Shown: one piece after another, positions 18,527 to 27,522 of the stretch | How the letters are laid out: each line of letters starts with the position of its first letter | Numbering within the stretch: position 1 is the stretch's first letter | NCBI RefSeq assembly: GCF_023208195.1 | Contig: NZ_CP060034.1 | Coordinates: 4,402,001-4,466,000 of the forward strand | Source of the DNA: Nocardioides sp. InS609-2 | GTDB lineage: Bacteria > Actinomycetota > Actinomycetes > Propionibacteriales > Nocardioidaceae | Direction: 5' to 3' | DNA: 64,000 nucleotides | Position numbers and translations under genes: made by a program | The notes under the pieces: generated by a model | What the model was told of the DNA's origin: nothing | What the model saw: the letters and a program-made list of their open reading frames with translations, nothing else | The model's database searches: none

Positions 18527-20314
18527 TCAGCCGCGGGTGGTCGCGTCCGCGAGCCGCAGCGCGGCCTGCACCAGGGTCAGGTGGCTGAACGCCTGCGGGA
18601 AGTTGCCGGCCATCCTGGCGTTCGTCACGTCGTACTCCTCCGACAGCAGGCCGACGTCGTTGGTGAGCGCGCAGAGGCGGTCCATCAGGGCGTGCGCGTC
18701 GTCCAGGCGCCCGGCCGCGGCGTACGCGGAGACGAGCCAGAACGAGCAGGCCAGGAACGGGTGCTCGTCGCCGGGGAGACCGTCGACGCCCGACTCCGTG
18801 AGGTAGCGCAGCAGGAAGCCGTCGCGCATGAGGTCGGTCTCGATCGCGGCGATGGTGCCGAGGATGCGCGGGTCGTCGGGTGGCAGGAAGCCGACGAGCG
18901 GGAGGTTGAGCAGCGAGGCGTCGACGTGGGAGGTGTCGTAGTGCTGGGTGAAGGTGCCGCGCTCGGTGTCGAAGCCCTTGGCGAGCACTTCCGCATGCAC
19001 GTCGTCGCGGATCCGGCGCCAGCGTTCGACGGGGCCGTCGAGCCCGAACTCCTCGATGCCGCGTATCGCGCGGTCGAACGCCACCCAGACCATCACCCGC
19101 GAGTGGGTGAAGTGCTGGAGCGGCCCACGGATCTCCCACAGACCGTTGTCGGGCTCGTCCCAGTGGTCGGCCAGCTCGTCGACCAGCCGTCGCTGGAGCG
19201 ACCACGAGTCACGCGTCTCGCGGATGCCGGAGAGGCGGGCGTCGTGGAGGGCGATCATCACCTCGCCCAGGACATCGGTCTGGCGCTGTGAGGCAGCACC
19301 GTTGCCGATGCGCACCGGTTGCGATCCGGCGTACCCCTCGAGGTGGCCGAGCTCTCGTTCGGGCAGCTGGCGGCCGCCGTCGACGGTGTACATGATCTGC
19401 ATGTCGGCGGGGTCGCCGGCGATTGCGCGCAACAGCCAGGTCCGCCACTTCTCCGCCTCGCCGGTGAAGCCAGCAGCCAGCAACGACTCCAGCGTGAGCG
19501 AAGCGTCGCGCAGCCAGCAGAAGCGGTAGTCCCAGTTGCGCTCACCGCCGAAGTGCTCCGGCAGCGACGTCGTGGGCGCGGCGACGATGCCGCCGGTCTC
19601 GTCGTGGGTCAGCAGGCGAAGGGTCAGCAGGCTGCGCACTACCTTGTCGCGATGCGGCACACCGGAGACGCAGGAGCTGACCCACTCCTCCCCGTCGAGA
19701 CGGGTGGCCTCGATGCGGTCGTCGTACCCGATGCGCGGTGGGATGTCGCGCCATGACCTCGTCCAGGTCGTCGAGAAGACCAGCTCGTCGCCGGCGTTCA
19801 CGTCGAACTCGTCCTCGTGATGGCCGTCGACGGCGACCGGAAGGCGCGGACCGCGCAGGATTACCTGGTCGGGGCCGGCGACCGCCACGATCGTCTCCTC
19901 GTCGCCGTCGTGGTGCCGGCTGACCCAGGGGCGGATGCGGCCGTAGTCGTAGCGCACGACCCAGTCGTGCCGGACCCGGACAGTGCCCTCGACGCCGATG
20001 ATCCGGCGCACCAGGTCGGCGCGACCGTCTCCGGTGGGCATCACGTCGAGGAGGATCATCGTGCCGGTTGACGTGGTGAACGTCGTCTCGAGCAGTGCGG
20101 AGTTCCCGACGTAGCGGCGCGTGACGGTGGCGTCCTCGAGGTCGGCGGGGCCGAGCAGCCACCGGCCGTTGTCGGTGTCGCCGAGCAGGGCGGCGAAGCA
20201 GGCAGGGGAGTCGAAGCGGGGCAGGCACAGCCAGTCGACGGAGCCGTCACGTCCCACCAGTGCTGCGGTGCCGCGGTCACCGACCAGTGCGTAGTCCTCG
20301 ATCGCCAGCGCCAT
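18527..20314 (-). CDS. Glycoside hydrolase family 15 (glucoamylase/trehalase-type)
   Basis: 595 aa from ATG 20314. The N-terminal beta-sandwich (about 1-230) begins IEDYALVGDRGTAALVGRDGS, and the (alpha/alpha)6 barrel follows with FCWLRDASLTLESLL. The general acid candidate is Glu in GLWEIRG, and the general base candidate is in the C-terminal LLSEEYD. Related actinobacterial proteins are mostly trehalases or glucan hydrolases; the substrate here cannot be fixed from sequence. There is no signal peptide, so it is cytosolic. TACGGT followed by 6 nt precedes this ATG, supporting a leaderless start; a GTG at 20338 is less likely. It is divergent from cinA. Confidence 0.87.
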   Translation of the reverse strand: MALAIEDYALVGDRGTAALVGRDGSVDWLCLPRFDSPACFAALLGDTDNGRWLLGPADLEDATVTRRYVGNSALLETTFTTSTGTMILLDVMPTGDGRADLVRRIIGVEGTVRVRHDWVVRYDYGRIRPWVSRHHDGDEETIVAVAGPDQVILRGPRLPVAVDGHHEDEFDVNAGDELVFSTTWTRSWRDIPPRIGYDDRIEATRLDGEEWVSSCVSGVPHRDKVVRSLLTLRLLTHDETGGIVAAPTTSLPEHFGGERNWDYRFCWLRDASLTLESLLAAGFTGEAEKWRTWLLRAIAGDPADMQIMYTVDGGRQLPERELGHLEGYAGSQPVRIGNGAASQRQTDVLGEVMIALHDARLSGIRETRDSWSLQRRLVDELADHWDEPDNGLWEIRGPLQHFTHSRVMVWVAFDRAIRGIEEFGLDGPVERWRRIRDDVHAEVLAKGFDTERGTFTQHYDTSHVDASLLNLPLVGFLPPDDPRILGTIAAIETDLMRDGFLLRYLTESGVDGLPGDEHPFLACSFWLVSAYAAAGRLDDAHALMDRLCALTNDVGLLSEEYDVTNARMAGNFPQAFSHLTLVQAALRLADATTRG

Positions 20315-20356
20315 GGGGTCACCGTAACGACCGGCCACCTACCTATGATCACGGGC
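20315..20356. promoter_or_regulatory. Divergent leaderless promoters for GH15 and cinA
   Basis: Only 42 bp separate the two chosen start codons. On the plus strand TATGAT (20344-20349) plus 7 nt precedes ATG 20357; on the minus strand TACGGT plus 6 nt precedes ATG 20314. The in-frame ATG at 20345 is part of the plus-strand -10 box, so it is not the cinA start. Confidence 0.5.
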
Positions 20357-20833
20357 ATGTCGGAGGCCGTGACCGTGCTCGACCTGCTGCGCAGCCGCCG
20401 GCAGACGCTGGCGGTCGCCGAGTCGCTGACGGGTGGCCGGCTGGCCGCGGCGGTGACGGCGGTGCCGGGGGCGTCGGCGGTTTTCCTCGGCGGGGTGGTC
20501 GCCTATGCGACGTCGCTGAAGACAGCCGTGGTTGGTGTGCCCGACGACCTCGTGGCGGAGTACGGCGTGGTGTCGGCGGAGTGCGCCCGCGCGATGGCGG
20601 TCGGGGTGCGTGACCTCACGGGGGCGTCGTACGCACTGAGTACGACGGGGGTCGCGGGGCCCGACTCCCAGGAGGGACACCCGGTCGGCACCGTCTTCGT
20701 CGGTCTTGCCGGGCCGGGGGAGGCCCGGGTCGCGGCGCTGTCACTGACCGGTGATCGGCTCGCCGTTGCCGACGCGACGGTGCGGGCGGCGCTGGGTGCG
20801 CTGATCGAATATCTGGACGCTGTGGAAAGGTGA
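20357..20833 (+). CDS. cinA: CinA C-terminal-type nicotinamide-nucleotide amidohydrolase
   Basis: 158 aa, the stand-alone C-terminal CinA (PncC) domain without the N-terminal MoaB-like domain. Family motifs are [44 protein letters not shown] and [13 protein letters not shown]. The enzyme deamidates NMN to nicotinate mononucleotide in pyridine-nucleotide salvage and is cytosolic. The small size is normal for actinobacteria. The gene stop is 70 bp before clgR; a stress-type promoter for clgR overlaps its 3' flank. Confidence 0.92.
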   Translation: MSEAVTVLDLLRSRRQTLAVAESLTGGRLAAAVTAVPGASAVFLGGVVAYATSLKTAVVGVPDDLVAEYGVVSAECARAMAVGVRDLTGASYALSTTGVAGPDSQEGHPVGTVFVGLAGPGEARVAALSLTGDRLAVADATVRAALGALIEYLDAVER

Positions 20834-20837
20834 CCTG

Positions 20838-20863
20838 GGAAGAAAGGCCCGTCGGGTAGCGTT
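20838..20863 (+). promoter_or_regulatory. SigR/SigH-like promoter upstream of clgR
   Basis: GGAAG-N18-GTT (GGAAG 20838-20842, GTT 20861-20863) differs by one base from the Streptomyces SigR form GGAAT-N18-GTT. It is placed 41 nt ahead of the clgR start. clgR homologues are known to be under stress sigma factors (SigE/SigH/SigR type), which supports the reading. Confidence 0.5.
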
Positions 20864-20903
20864 GGGCCTCACAGACCGGTCTCCTGTCGGGAAGGACAGA
20901 CGC

Positions 20904-21209
20904 ATGGTGCTCTTCCGTCGAGTGCTCGGCGACGTCCTGCGCGACCGTCGCCTGGCGCGCGGGATGACGCTGCGCGAGGTCTCAGCCGAGGCGCGAGTCA
21001 GCCTGGGCTACATCTCCGAGATCGAGCGCGGCCAGAAGGAAGCCTCCTCCGAGCTGCTCGCCTCGCTGTGCTCGGCGCTCGAGGTGCCGCTGTCGTCGGT
21101 CCTCCATGACGTCAGCCGTGCTGTCGCCGTCGAAGAGGCGTCCGTGGCGGCCACGCCCATCGAGGTCGCTCGTGCCAAGCGTGGCGACGTCGTCGCCAGC
21201 GCTGCCTGA
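20904..21209 (+). CDS. clgR: ClgR-type helix-turn-helix regulator
   Basis: 101 aa from ATG 20904, preceded by GGAAGGA at 20890-20896. A Cro/CI-type helix-turn-helix occupies about residues 12-66 ([33 protein letters not shown]), with [17 protein letters not shown] closing the domain. The C-terminus ends in AA, a possible Clp degradation tag as described for ClgR. ClgR activates clpP1P2/clpC and other proteostasis genes in actinobacteria. Position after pgsA/cinA matches the mycobacterial pgsA3-clgR arrangement. No pspA-like gene follows; the next gene is convergent. Confidence 0.87.
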   Translation: MVLFRRVLGDVLRDRRLARGMTLREVSAEARVSLGYISEIERGQKEASSELLASLCSALEVPLSSVLHDVSRAVAVEEASVAATPIEVARAKRGDVVASAA

Positions 21210-21217
21210 CCGGGTCT

Positions 21218-22024
21218 TCAGCCGGGTGCCGGCTGGCAGCTCGGGCACCAGTACTTGGCGCGCTCCTTGCCCGGGTCGCCCTGCATGTGCACCTTGATCG
21301 GTGTCTGGCACCGCAGGCACGGCTGCTCGTCGCGTCGATAGACCCACATGCGACGACCGCGTCGCAGGTCGCCGGTGGTGGTCTGCTCGGCGCGCTCCTT
21401 GTTGTGGTCGAGCATCTGCCTGGCCCGGCGCACCAGCCGCGGCAGGTCGTCGACCTCGCCGACCGGCGTCAGCGGATGCACTCCACTGGTGAAGCACAGC
21501 TCGGAGGCATACATGTTGCCGATGCCGGCCAGGCTGGTCTGGTCGAGGAGTGCCTCACCGAGCGGGCGCGACTGGTCCTGACGCAGGCGGCGTAGCGCCT
21601 CCTCCTCGTTCCAGTCGGGGCCGAGCAGGTCGGGGCCGAGGTGGCCGACGACGCGCTGCTCCTCGTGCCGAGGCACGAGCTCGACGATGCCGAGGCTGAA
21701 GCCGACGACCACGCGCTCGTCGGTGGTGAGTACGACGCGGGCGTCCTTGGCCGGCCGCCGCCAGCGCTGGCCGAGCGTGTAGATCTCCCAGCCGCCCTCC
21801 ATCTTCAGATGCGTGTGCAGCGTCCAGTCGGCGCCGCCCGTCTCGCCGCCCTGCAGGCGGGTCAGCAGGTGCTTCCCGCGCGAGAGCGTGCAGACGACGC
21901 GGGAGCCGCTCAGGTCGGCGGTCGCGAGCTGCGGGACGCGGAAGTCGGAGGCCGTGAGGACGTGGCCGGCAAGCGCGCGATCGAGGGTGCGGGCCGCGCG
22001 CCAGACGGTGTCACCCTCTGGCAC
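21218..22024 (-). CDS. nei: Endonuclease VIII-type DNA glycosylase (Nei2)
   Basis: 268 aa Fpg/Nei-family bifunctional glycosylase/AP lyase. The mature N-terminus is PEGDTVWRAAR, with Pro2 as Schiff-base nucleophile, Glu3, and Asp5 typical of Nei rather than Fpg. The helix-two-turn-helix region has LLDQTSLAGIGNMYASE, and the C-terminal zinc finger has CLRC...CPSC (about residues 237-264). It removes oxidised pyrimidines and nicks abasic sites. The lhr helicase gene ends upstream at 22069 on the same strand, 45 bp away; the lhr-nei pair is also adjacent in mycobacteria, suggesting joint work in repair. Confidence 0.92.
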   Translation of the reverse strand: MPEGDTVWRAARTLDRALAGHVLTASDFRVPQLATADLSGSRVVCTLSRGKHLLTRLQGGETGGADWTLHTHLKMEGGWEIYTLGQRWRRPAKDARVVLTTDERVVVGFSLGIVELVPRHEEQRVVGHLGPDLLGPDWNEEEALRRLRQDQSRPLGEALLDQTSLAGIGNMYASELCFTSGVHPLTPVGEVDDLPRLVRRARQMLDHNKERAEQTTTGDLRRGRRMWVYRRDEQPCLRCQTPIKVHMQGDPGKERAKYWCPSCQPAPG

Positions 22025-22068
22025 GGCGCGTCTCCATCAGCCCACCTTACGCCCGCGCGACGCGGTGC

Positions 22069-25000
22069 TCAGCCGCGAAGCCGTAGCCCCTTCGGCGTCG
22101 ACACGAATCCGGCATCCTGAAGAGCCGCACGGAGGGGAGTCTGACCGGCCCCGAGCAGCTGGGCGCCGTCGGCCTTCTCGACCGTGAGCCGGCCGAGTGC
22201 GCCGCGGCGTACGGCGTCGGCGAGGGCCTGCGTGGCCGGGCCGAGGCGGGTGCCGTCGTCGCCCCAGGTGAGCAGGGTGCGGCCGCCGCGCTCGACGTAC
22301 AGGGCGAGGTGACCGTCGACCAGCACGACCAGTGCGCCGGCCTTGCGACCCGGTCGGTGGCCGCCGGCCTCGGCGTCACCGACCGGCCACGGCAACGCCG
22401 CGCCGAACGGGTTGGCCGGGTCGGTGGCCGCGAGTGCCACGGCAACCGGGGTCGCGTCGGGCGCGACCTCGGAGAAGGTGCGGAGCCGGTCGATGGCGCC
22501 GGTGGTGCCGAACTGGGCTGCGCCGAGGCCGCCGACGAAGTAGCCGCGACGGCAGCGGCCGGAGTCCTCGAAGGCACTGAGCACCTTGTAGACCGCGGCG
22601 AAGCCACCGGGCAGGCGTTCGCTGACCACCGCTCCGCGGGTGACCACGCCGTGCCGGTCGAGAAGCCGTTCGGCAACGGCATGCGCACGACGCGTCGGGT
22701 CGACGTCCAGAGCAGGCAGGGCGGCCCAGCGGCCGGCGGTCTCGGGCGGGCCGGTGCGTCGGGGGAGTGAGCCACGCCCCGTGCGTGGCGGGGGCCGGCG
22801 GCTGCGGTGGGTGGTGGTGCCGGCGCGGGTCAGCGCCCGCAGGGGAGTGAGAGTGTCGTTGCTGATGCGACCTGCCCAGACGAGGTCCCACAGCACCTTG
22901 CTGAGAGCCCCGTCGTCGGCGCTGGCCACGGCGTCCGCGAGCTGCCGGAAGAACCAGGCGCCGCCAGGAGCGAGCGCGTCGAGCACCGACTGGTGCAGCT
23001 CGGCCTGCTGGAACGGCATCGGCTCGGGGAGGGTGACGTCGGCCTGGTCGGCGAGGTGGAGGCTGACCCAGCCGTCGGCGCCGGGCAGCGGACCGTGGCC
23101 GGCCCACACGACCTCCCCGGCGGCGGTGAGCTCGTCGAGGTGGGCGGGTTGGTAGTCGCGGACCCGGGCCGGCAGGACCAGTGACTCGAGCGCACTGGCC
23201 GGCATGGGTGCTCCGGACAGCTGGTCGATGGCGGCTAGGACGCCGTCCACGCCCCGAAGCCCGCGGCCGACGACGTGCTGCCAGGCCGGCAGGAAGCGAC
23301 CCAGCGCATCGGGCTCGACTGGCTCGACCTCCTTGCGGAGCAGCGCAAGCGACCGGCGACGAAGCTTGCGCAGCACCTCGGCGTCACACCACTCGGAGCC
23401 GGCGCCGGCGGGCCGGAACTCCCCCTCGAGAACGCGACCGCGCGCGGCCAGCCGCTGCAGGGTGTGCCGGGCCACCGCGGCACCCAGACCCAGCCGGGTC
23501 GCGACCTCGTCGGTGGTGAACGGGCCGTGGGTGCGCGCGAAGCGGGCCACCAGGTCGCCTACCGGATCGTCGACCGGGTCGGCGAAGACGTCGGGTGTGC
23601 CGGCGGGCACGGGCACTCCGAGCGCGTCACGGAGCCGCCCGACGTCCTCGACGATCGCCCAGCGCTGCTGGGCAGCCATCCGGATCTCGACCACCCGCCG
23701 GGCGGCGGTCAGCGTGGCCAGCCACTCGTCGACGTCAGCCCCGTCGACGGCACGATCGGTGATCTCGACGGTGGTGAGCGGCCCGAGGAGACGCAGCAGG
23801 TCGGTCACGGCCTCGGCGGTCTTCGCCTGCCGGCCCTCGGCCAGCCACTGGAGCTCGGCCTCCACGTCGGCGAGCACCTGCGGGTCCAGCAGCTCGCGCA
23901 GCTCGGCCCGGCCGAGCAGCTCGGCGAGCAGGCCCTGGTCGAGGCTGAGCGCGGCCGCCCGGCGTTCGGCGATGGGGGAGTCGCCTTCGTAGACGAACTG
24001 GGCGACGTAGCCGAAGAGCAGGCTGCGGGCGTACGGCGACGGCTGCGTGGTGGCCACGTCGGTGACCGTCACCTCGCGCCGGTCGATGCGGCGCATCAGG
24101 GCCACCAGGCTGGGCAGGTCGTAGACGTCCTGGAGGCACTCGCGCACCGCTTCGAGGACGATCGGGAAGGACGGGTACTGCGCAGCGACCTCGAGCAGCT
24201 GCGCGCTGCGCTGGCGCTGCTGCCACAGCGGGCTGCGACGGCCAGGGTCGCGCCGCGGAAGCAACAACGCCCGGGCGGCACACTCCCGGAAGCGGCTCGC
24301 GAACAACGCGCTACCGCCGACCTCCTGGGTCACCAGGTCGTCGATCTCGTCGGGCGCGAAGACGATGATGTCGCCGGGCGGGGCCTCGGCGTCGGTGTCG
24401 GGGATGCGCACGACGATGCCGTCGTCGGACGCGACTGCCTGGCCGTCGACGCCGTACCTCTCGCGCAGCCGGGCGTTGATGGCCAGCGCCCAGGGCGCGT
24501 GCACCGGCGTGCCGTAGGGGGAGTGGATCACCAGGCGCCAGTCGCCGAGCTCGTCGCGGAAGCGCTCGACGAGCAGCGTGGTGTCGCTGGGCAGGACGGA
24601 GGTGGCCTCGGTCTGCTCGGCGAGGTAGCCGACCAGGTTGTCGGCGGCGTAGGCGTCCAGGCCGTGGGCGCGGAGCTCGGCAACTGCCTTGGCGCGCGGC
24701 ATCGCGCCCAGCTCGCGGGTGAACGCGCCGATCGCCGCACCGAGCTCGGCCGGGCGGCCGAGGGTGTCGCCCGTCCAGAACGGGAGTCGGCCGGGGATGC
24801 CCGGCGCTGGGGTGACGAGCACGCGGTCGTGGGTGATGTCCTCGATGCGCCAGCTCGTCGCGCCGAGGGCGAAGATGTCGCCGACGCGGGACTCGTAGAC
24901 CATCTCCTCGTCGAGCTCACCCACCCGACGGCCGGTGCCCTCGCCGACGAGGAAGACGCCGAAGAGCCCGCGGTCGGGGATCGTGCCGCCGCTGGTCACC

Positions 25001-26580
25001 GCAAGCCGCTGGGCGCCGGGGCGGCCGGTGAGCTGGCCGGTGACACGGTCCCAGACGATCCGCGGGCGCAGCTCGGCGAACTCGTCGGACGGGTAGCGAC
25101 CGCTCAACAGGTCGAGCACCGCGTCGTAGGCGGAGCGTGGCAGATGGGTGAACGCGGCGCTGCGGACCGCCAGCTCGAAGAGGTCGTCGACGCCCCAGGC
25201 GTCCATCGCCGTCATGGCGACGATCTGCTGGGCGAGCACGTCGAGGGGGTTCGTGGGCACCCGCAGGCTCTCGATCGCGCCTGAGCGCATGCGTTCGACC
25301 GTGACCGCGGTGGGGGCGAGGTCGGCGCGGTGCTTGGGGAACAGCACCCCGCGGCTGGTCTCGCCCACCTGGTGCCCCGCGCGGCCGACGCGTTGCAGGG
25401 CGCTGGCCACGCTGGGCGGACTCTCGATCTGGATGACCAAGTCTACCGCGCCCATGTCGATGCCGAGCTCGAGGCTGCTGGTGGCGACCACGGCGGGCAG
25501 GCGACCACGCTTGAGGTCGTCCTCGATGAGGGCGCGCTGCTCCTTGCTGACCGAGCCGTGGTGGGCCTTGGCGATGACGGCCTCGGCACCGTGCGACTGA
25601 CCGGACTGGGCCATCATCTGGGCGGGCGGGCCGGTCTGCTGCTCCTGCCGCTCGCCGGCGCGCTCGGCCGCGATCTCGTTGAGCCGGGCCGTCAGCCGCT
25701 CGGCCAGCCGCCGGCTGTTAGCGAACACGATGGTCGAGCGGTGCTGCTCGATCAGGTCGACGACGTGCTCCTCGACGTGCGGCCAGATGCTGGCTGCCCG
25801 GCCCGGATCGCCCGACTCCTCGTCGTACTCACCGGGTGCGGTCATGTCCTCCACGGGTACGACGACGCGGAGGTCCCAGGCCTTCTGACTCGGTGGGGAG
25901 ACGATCTCGACCGGTGCGGAGCCGCCGAGGAATCGGGCCACCTCTTCGAGCGGGCGCACGGTGGCCGAGAGACCGATGCGTTGCGCTGGCTTGTCGAGCA
26001 ACGCGTCGAGACGCTCGAGGCTGAGCGCGAGATGGGCGCCGCGCTTGGACCCGGCGACTGCATGCACCTCGTCGATGACCACCGTCTTGATGCCGCGGAG
26101 GGTCTCGCGGGCCTGGCTGGTGAGCATCAGGAACAGCGACTCGGGCGTGGTGATCAGGATGTCCGAAGGCGTGCTGACCAGACGACGTCGATCGGCCGCC
26201 GACGTGTCACCCGATCGGAGCCCCACGGTCACGTCGGGCACGCTCGTGCCCAGCCGTGCGGCGGCATGGCCGATGCCGGTGAGGGGCGCCCGGAGGTTGC
26301 GCTCGACGTCGACGGCGAGCGCCTTCAGCGGGGAGATGTAGAGCACGCGGGTGCGCCGTGCCTTGTCGGCCGGCCGCTCGCTGGTGAGTAGCTGGTCGAT
26401 GGACCACAGGAACGCGCTGAGTGTCTTGCCCGACCCGGTCGGCGCGACCACGAGTGCGTGCCGGCCGTGGCTGATCGCCTCCCAGGCACCCTCCTGGGCC
26501 GGTGTCGGCGCGGCGAAGGCGGACTCGAACCAGGCCCGGGTCGGGGCGCTGAAACGGTCGAGGGCGGTCACGGGCGTCAT
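22069..26580 (-). CDS. lhr: Large helicase-related protein Lhr
   Basis: 1503 aa from ATG 26580, chosen because GGGAGAGG lies directly upstream and residues begin TPVTALDRFSAPTRAWFESAF as in the family; an upstream extension would overlap the divergent gene. The N-terminal SF2 core has Walker A APTGSGKT, the DEVH box VVIDEVHAVAGSKRG, and motif VI QRVGRAGHQVG. The winged-helix and Lhr-specific regions continue to the end, so it is the full-length actinobacterial form. Lhr is an ATP-dependent 3'-5' DNA translocase/helicase induced by DNA damage in mycobacteria. It precedes nei2 on the same strand. Confidence 0.94.
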   Translation of the reverse strand: MTPVTALDRFSAPTRAWFESAFAAPTPAQEGAWEAISHGRHALVVAPTGSGKTLSAFLWSIDQLLTSERPADKARRTRVLYISPLKALAVDVERNLRAPLTGIGHAAARLGTSVPDVTVGLRSGDTSAADRRRLVSTPSDILITTPESLFLMLTSQARETLRGIKTVVIDEVHAVAGSKRGAHLALSLERLDALLDKPAQRIGLSATVRPLEEVARFLGGSAPVEIVSPPSQKAWDLRVVVPVEDMTAPGEYDEESGDPGRAASIWPHVEEHVVDLIEQHRSTIVFANSRRLAERLTARLNEIAAERAGERQEQQTGPPAQMMAQSGQSHGAEAVIAKAHHGSVSKEQRALIEDDLKRGRLPAVVATSSLELGIDMGAVDLVIQIESPPSVASALQRVGRAGHQVGETSRGVLFPKHRADLAPTAVTVERMRSGAIESLRVPTNPLDVLAQQIVAMTAMDAWGVDDLFELAVRSAAFTHLPRSAYDAVLDLLSGRYPSDEFAELRPRIVWDRVTGQLTGRPGAQRLAVTSGGTIPDRGLFGVFLVGEGTGRRVGELDEEMVYESRVGDIFALGATSWRIEDITHDRVLVTPAPGIPGRLPFWTGDTLGRPAELGAAIGAFTRELGAMPRAKAVAELRAHGLDAYAADNLVGYLAEQTEATSVLPSDTTLLVERFRDELGDWRLVIHSPYGTPVHAPWALAINARLRERYGVDGQAVASDDGIVVRIPDTDAEAPPGDIIVFAPDEIDDLVTQEVGGSALFASRFRECAARALLLPRRDPGRRSPLWQQRQRSAQLLEVAAQYPSFPIVLEAVRECLQDVYDLPSLVALMRRIDRREVTVTDVATTQPSPYARSLLFGYVAQFVYEGDSPIAERRAAALSLDQGLLAELLGRAELRELLDPQVLADVEAELQWLAEGRQAKTAEAVTDLLRLLGPLTTVEITDRAVDGADVDEWLATLTAARRVVEIRMAAQQRWAIVEDVGRLRDALGVPVPAGTPDVFADPVDDPVGDLVARFARTHGPFTTDEVATRLGLGAAVARHTLQRLAARGRVLEGEFRPAGAGSEWCDAEVLRKLRRRSLALLRKEVEPVEPDALGRFLPAWQHVVGRGLRGVDGVLAAIDQLSGAPMPASALESLVLPARVRDYQPAHLDELTAAGEVVWAGHGPLPGADGWVSLHLADQADVTLPEPMPFQQAELHQSVLDALAPGGAWFFRQLADAVASADDGALSKVLWDLVWAGRISNDTLTPLRALTRAGTTTHRSRRPPPRTGRGSLPRRTGPPETAGRWAALPALDVDPTRRAHAVAERLLDRHGVVTRGAVVSERLPGGFAAVYKVLSAFEDSGRCRRGYFVGGLGAAQFGTTGAIDRLRTFSEVAPDATPVAVALAATDPANPFGAALPWPVGDAEAGGHRPGRKAGALVVLVDGHLALYVERGGRTLLTWGDDGTRLGPATQALADAVRRGALGRLTVEKADGAQLLGAGQTPLRAALQDAGFVSTPKGLRLRG

Positions 26581-26623
26581 CCTCTCCCACACCACCGACA
26601 TCGGGGCTCTACGGTGGGTCACC

Positions 26624-27376
26624 GTGACCACTTGGATGGAGGCCGGCCTCTGGGGACTCCTCGCCGGCGGAGCTCTCGTGCTCGGCGCGCTCGTGGCCTG
26701 GCTGGTGCGGGTCCCCACCGTCATCGCCTATGCCGTGATGGCCTTCGGTGCAGGCGTGCTCGTCTCCGCGCTGGCCTTCGACCTAGTCGGCAAAGCCGCC
26801 GACATCGGTGGAGTGCTGCCCACGGTCATCGGCTTCCTCGGCGGGGCCCTGGCGTACGTCGCGGGCAACGTACTGCTGGCCCGTCGCGGCGCCCAGCACC
26901 GCAAGAGGTCGAGTGGGCTCCAACCGGGCGAGGAGGACCAGCAGGGCAGCGGCACGGCGATCGCCCTCGGGGCCCTGCTGGACGGCGTACCCGAGTCAGT
27001 CGTGCTCGGCCTCTCGCTGCTCGGCGGGCACGGCGTCGGTGTGCCGGTGCTCGCCGCGATCTTCATCTCCAACCTGCCCGAGGGGTTGTCCAGTACGGCG
27101 GGGATGAAGCGCGCCGGGCGCTCACCGGTGTTCGTGTTCGGCGTCTGGATCGGCATCGCGGTCATCAGCGGGCTGGCCGGCGCGATCGGCGTGCTCCTGC
27201 TCGAGGGAGCGTCCGACAACACCGTCGCGGCCATCACCGCGGTCGCCGCCGGCGCGATCCTCGCCATGATCGCCGACACGATGATCCCGGAGGCGTTCGA
27301 GGAGACCCGGCTGTGGACCGGGCTGATCGCGACGCTGGGGTTCATCACGGCGTTCGCGATCAGTCGGGGGGCGTGA
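26624..27376 (+). CDS. ZIP-family metal transporter
   Basis: 250 aa polytopic membrane protein with about eight hydrophobic segments. ZIP signatures are GALLDGVPESVVLGLSLL and FISNLPEGLSSTAGMKRAG, with MIADTMIPEAFEE in a late helix. The family imports divalent metals such as Zn2+ across the cytoplasmic membrane. GTG 26624 is preceded by TACGGT plus 8 nt, so the transcript may be leaderless; ATG 26636 is the alternative. GGTCAC-C-GTGACC (26617-26629) spans the start codon and could bind a repressor. It diverges from lhr. Confidence 0.85.
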   Translation: MTTWMEAGLWGLLAGGALVLGALVAWLVRVPTVIAYAVMAFGAGVLVSALAFDLVGKAADIGGVLPTVIGFLGGALAYVAGNVLLARRGAQHRKRSSGLQPGEEDQQGSGTAIALGALLDGVPESVVLGLSLLGGHGVGVPVLAAIFISNLPEGLSSTAGMKRAGRSPVFVFGVWIGIAVISGLAGAIGVLLLEGASDNTVAAITAVAAGAILAMIADTMIPEAFEETRLWTGLIATLGFITAFAISRGA

Positions 27377-27522
27377 GTCGCGCGACACCACGCCAGCCCC
27401 CGGCCAGTGCCACGCCACCAGGTGGAGACGATCACGCCGACGGGTCACGGCTACGTGTCCGGAGCCGCAGGCGCCCGGGCCGCAGCCGTTGCCGCGCCTC
27501 GAGCTGGCCCGGGCGGCGTAGG

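Noticed and set aside
23275..25284. 669-codon plus-strand frame opposite lhr
   Set aside because: Antisense shadow; lhr has uninterrupted helicase motifs on the other strand.
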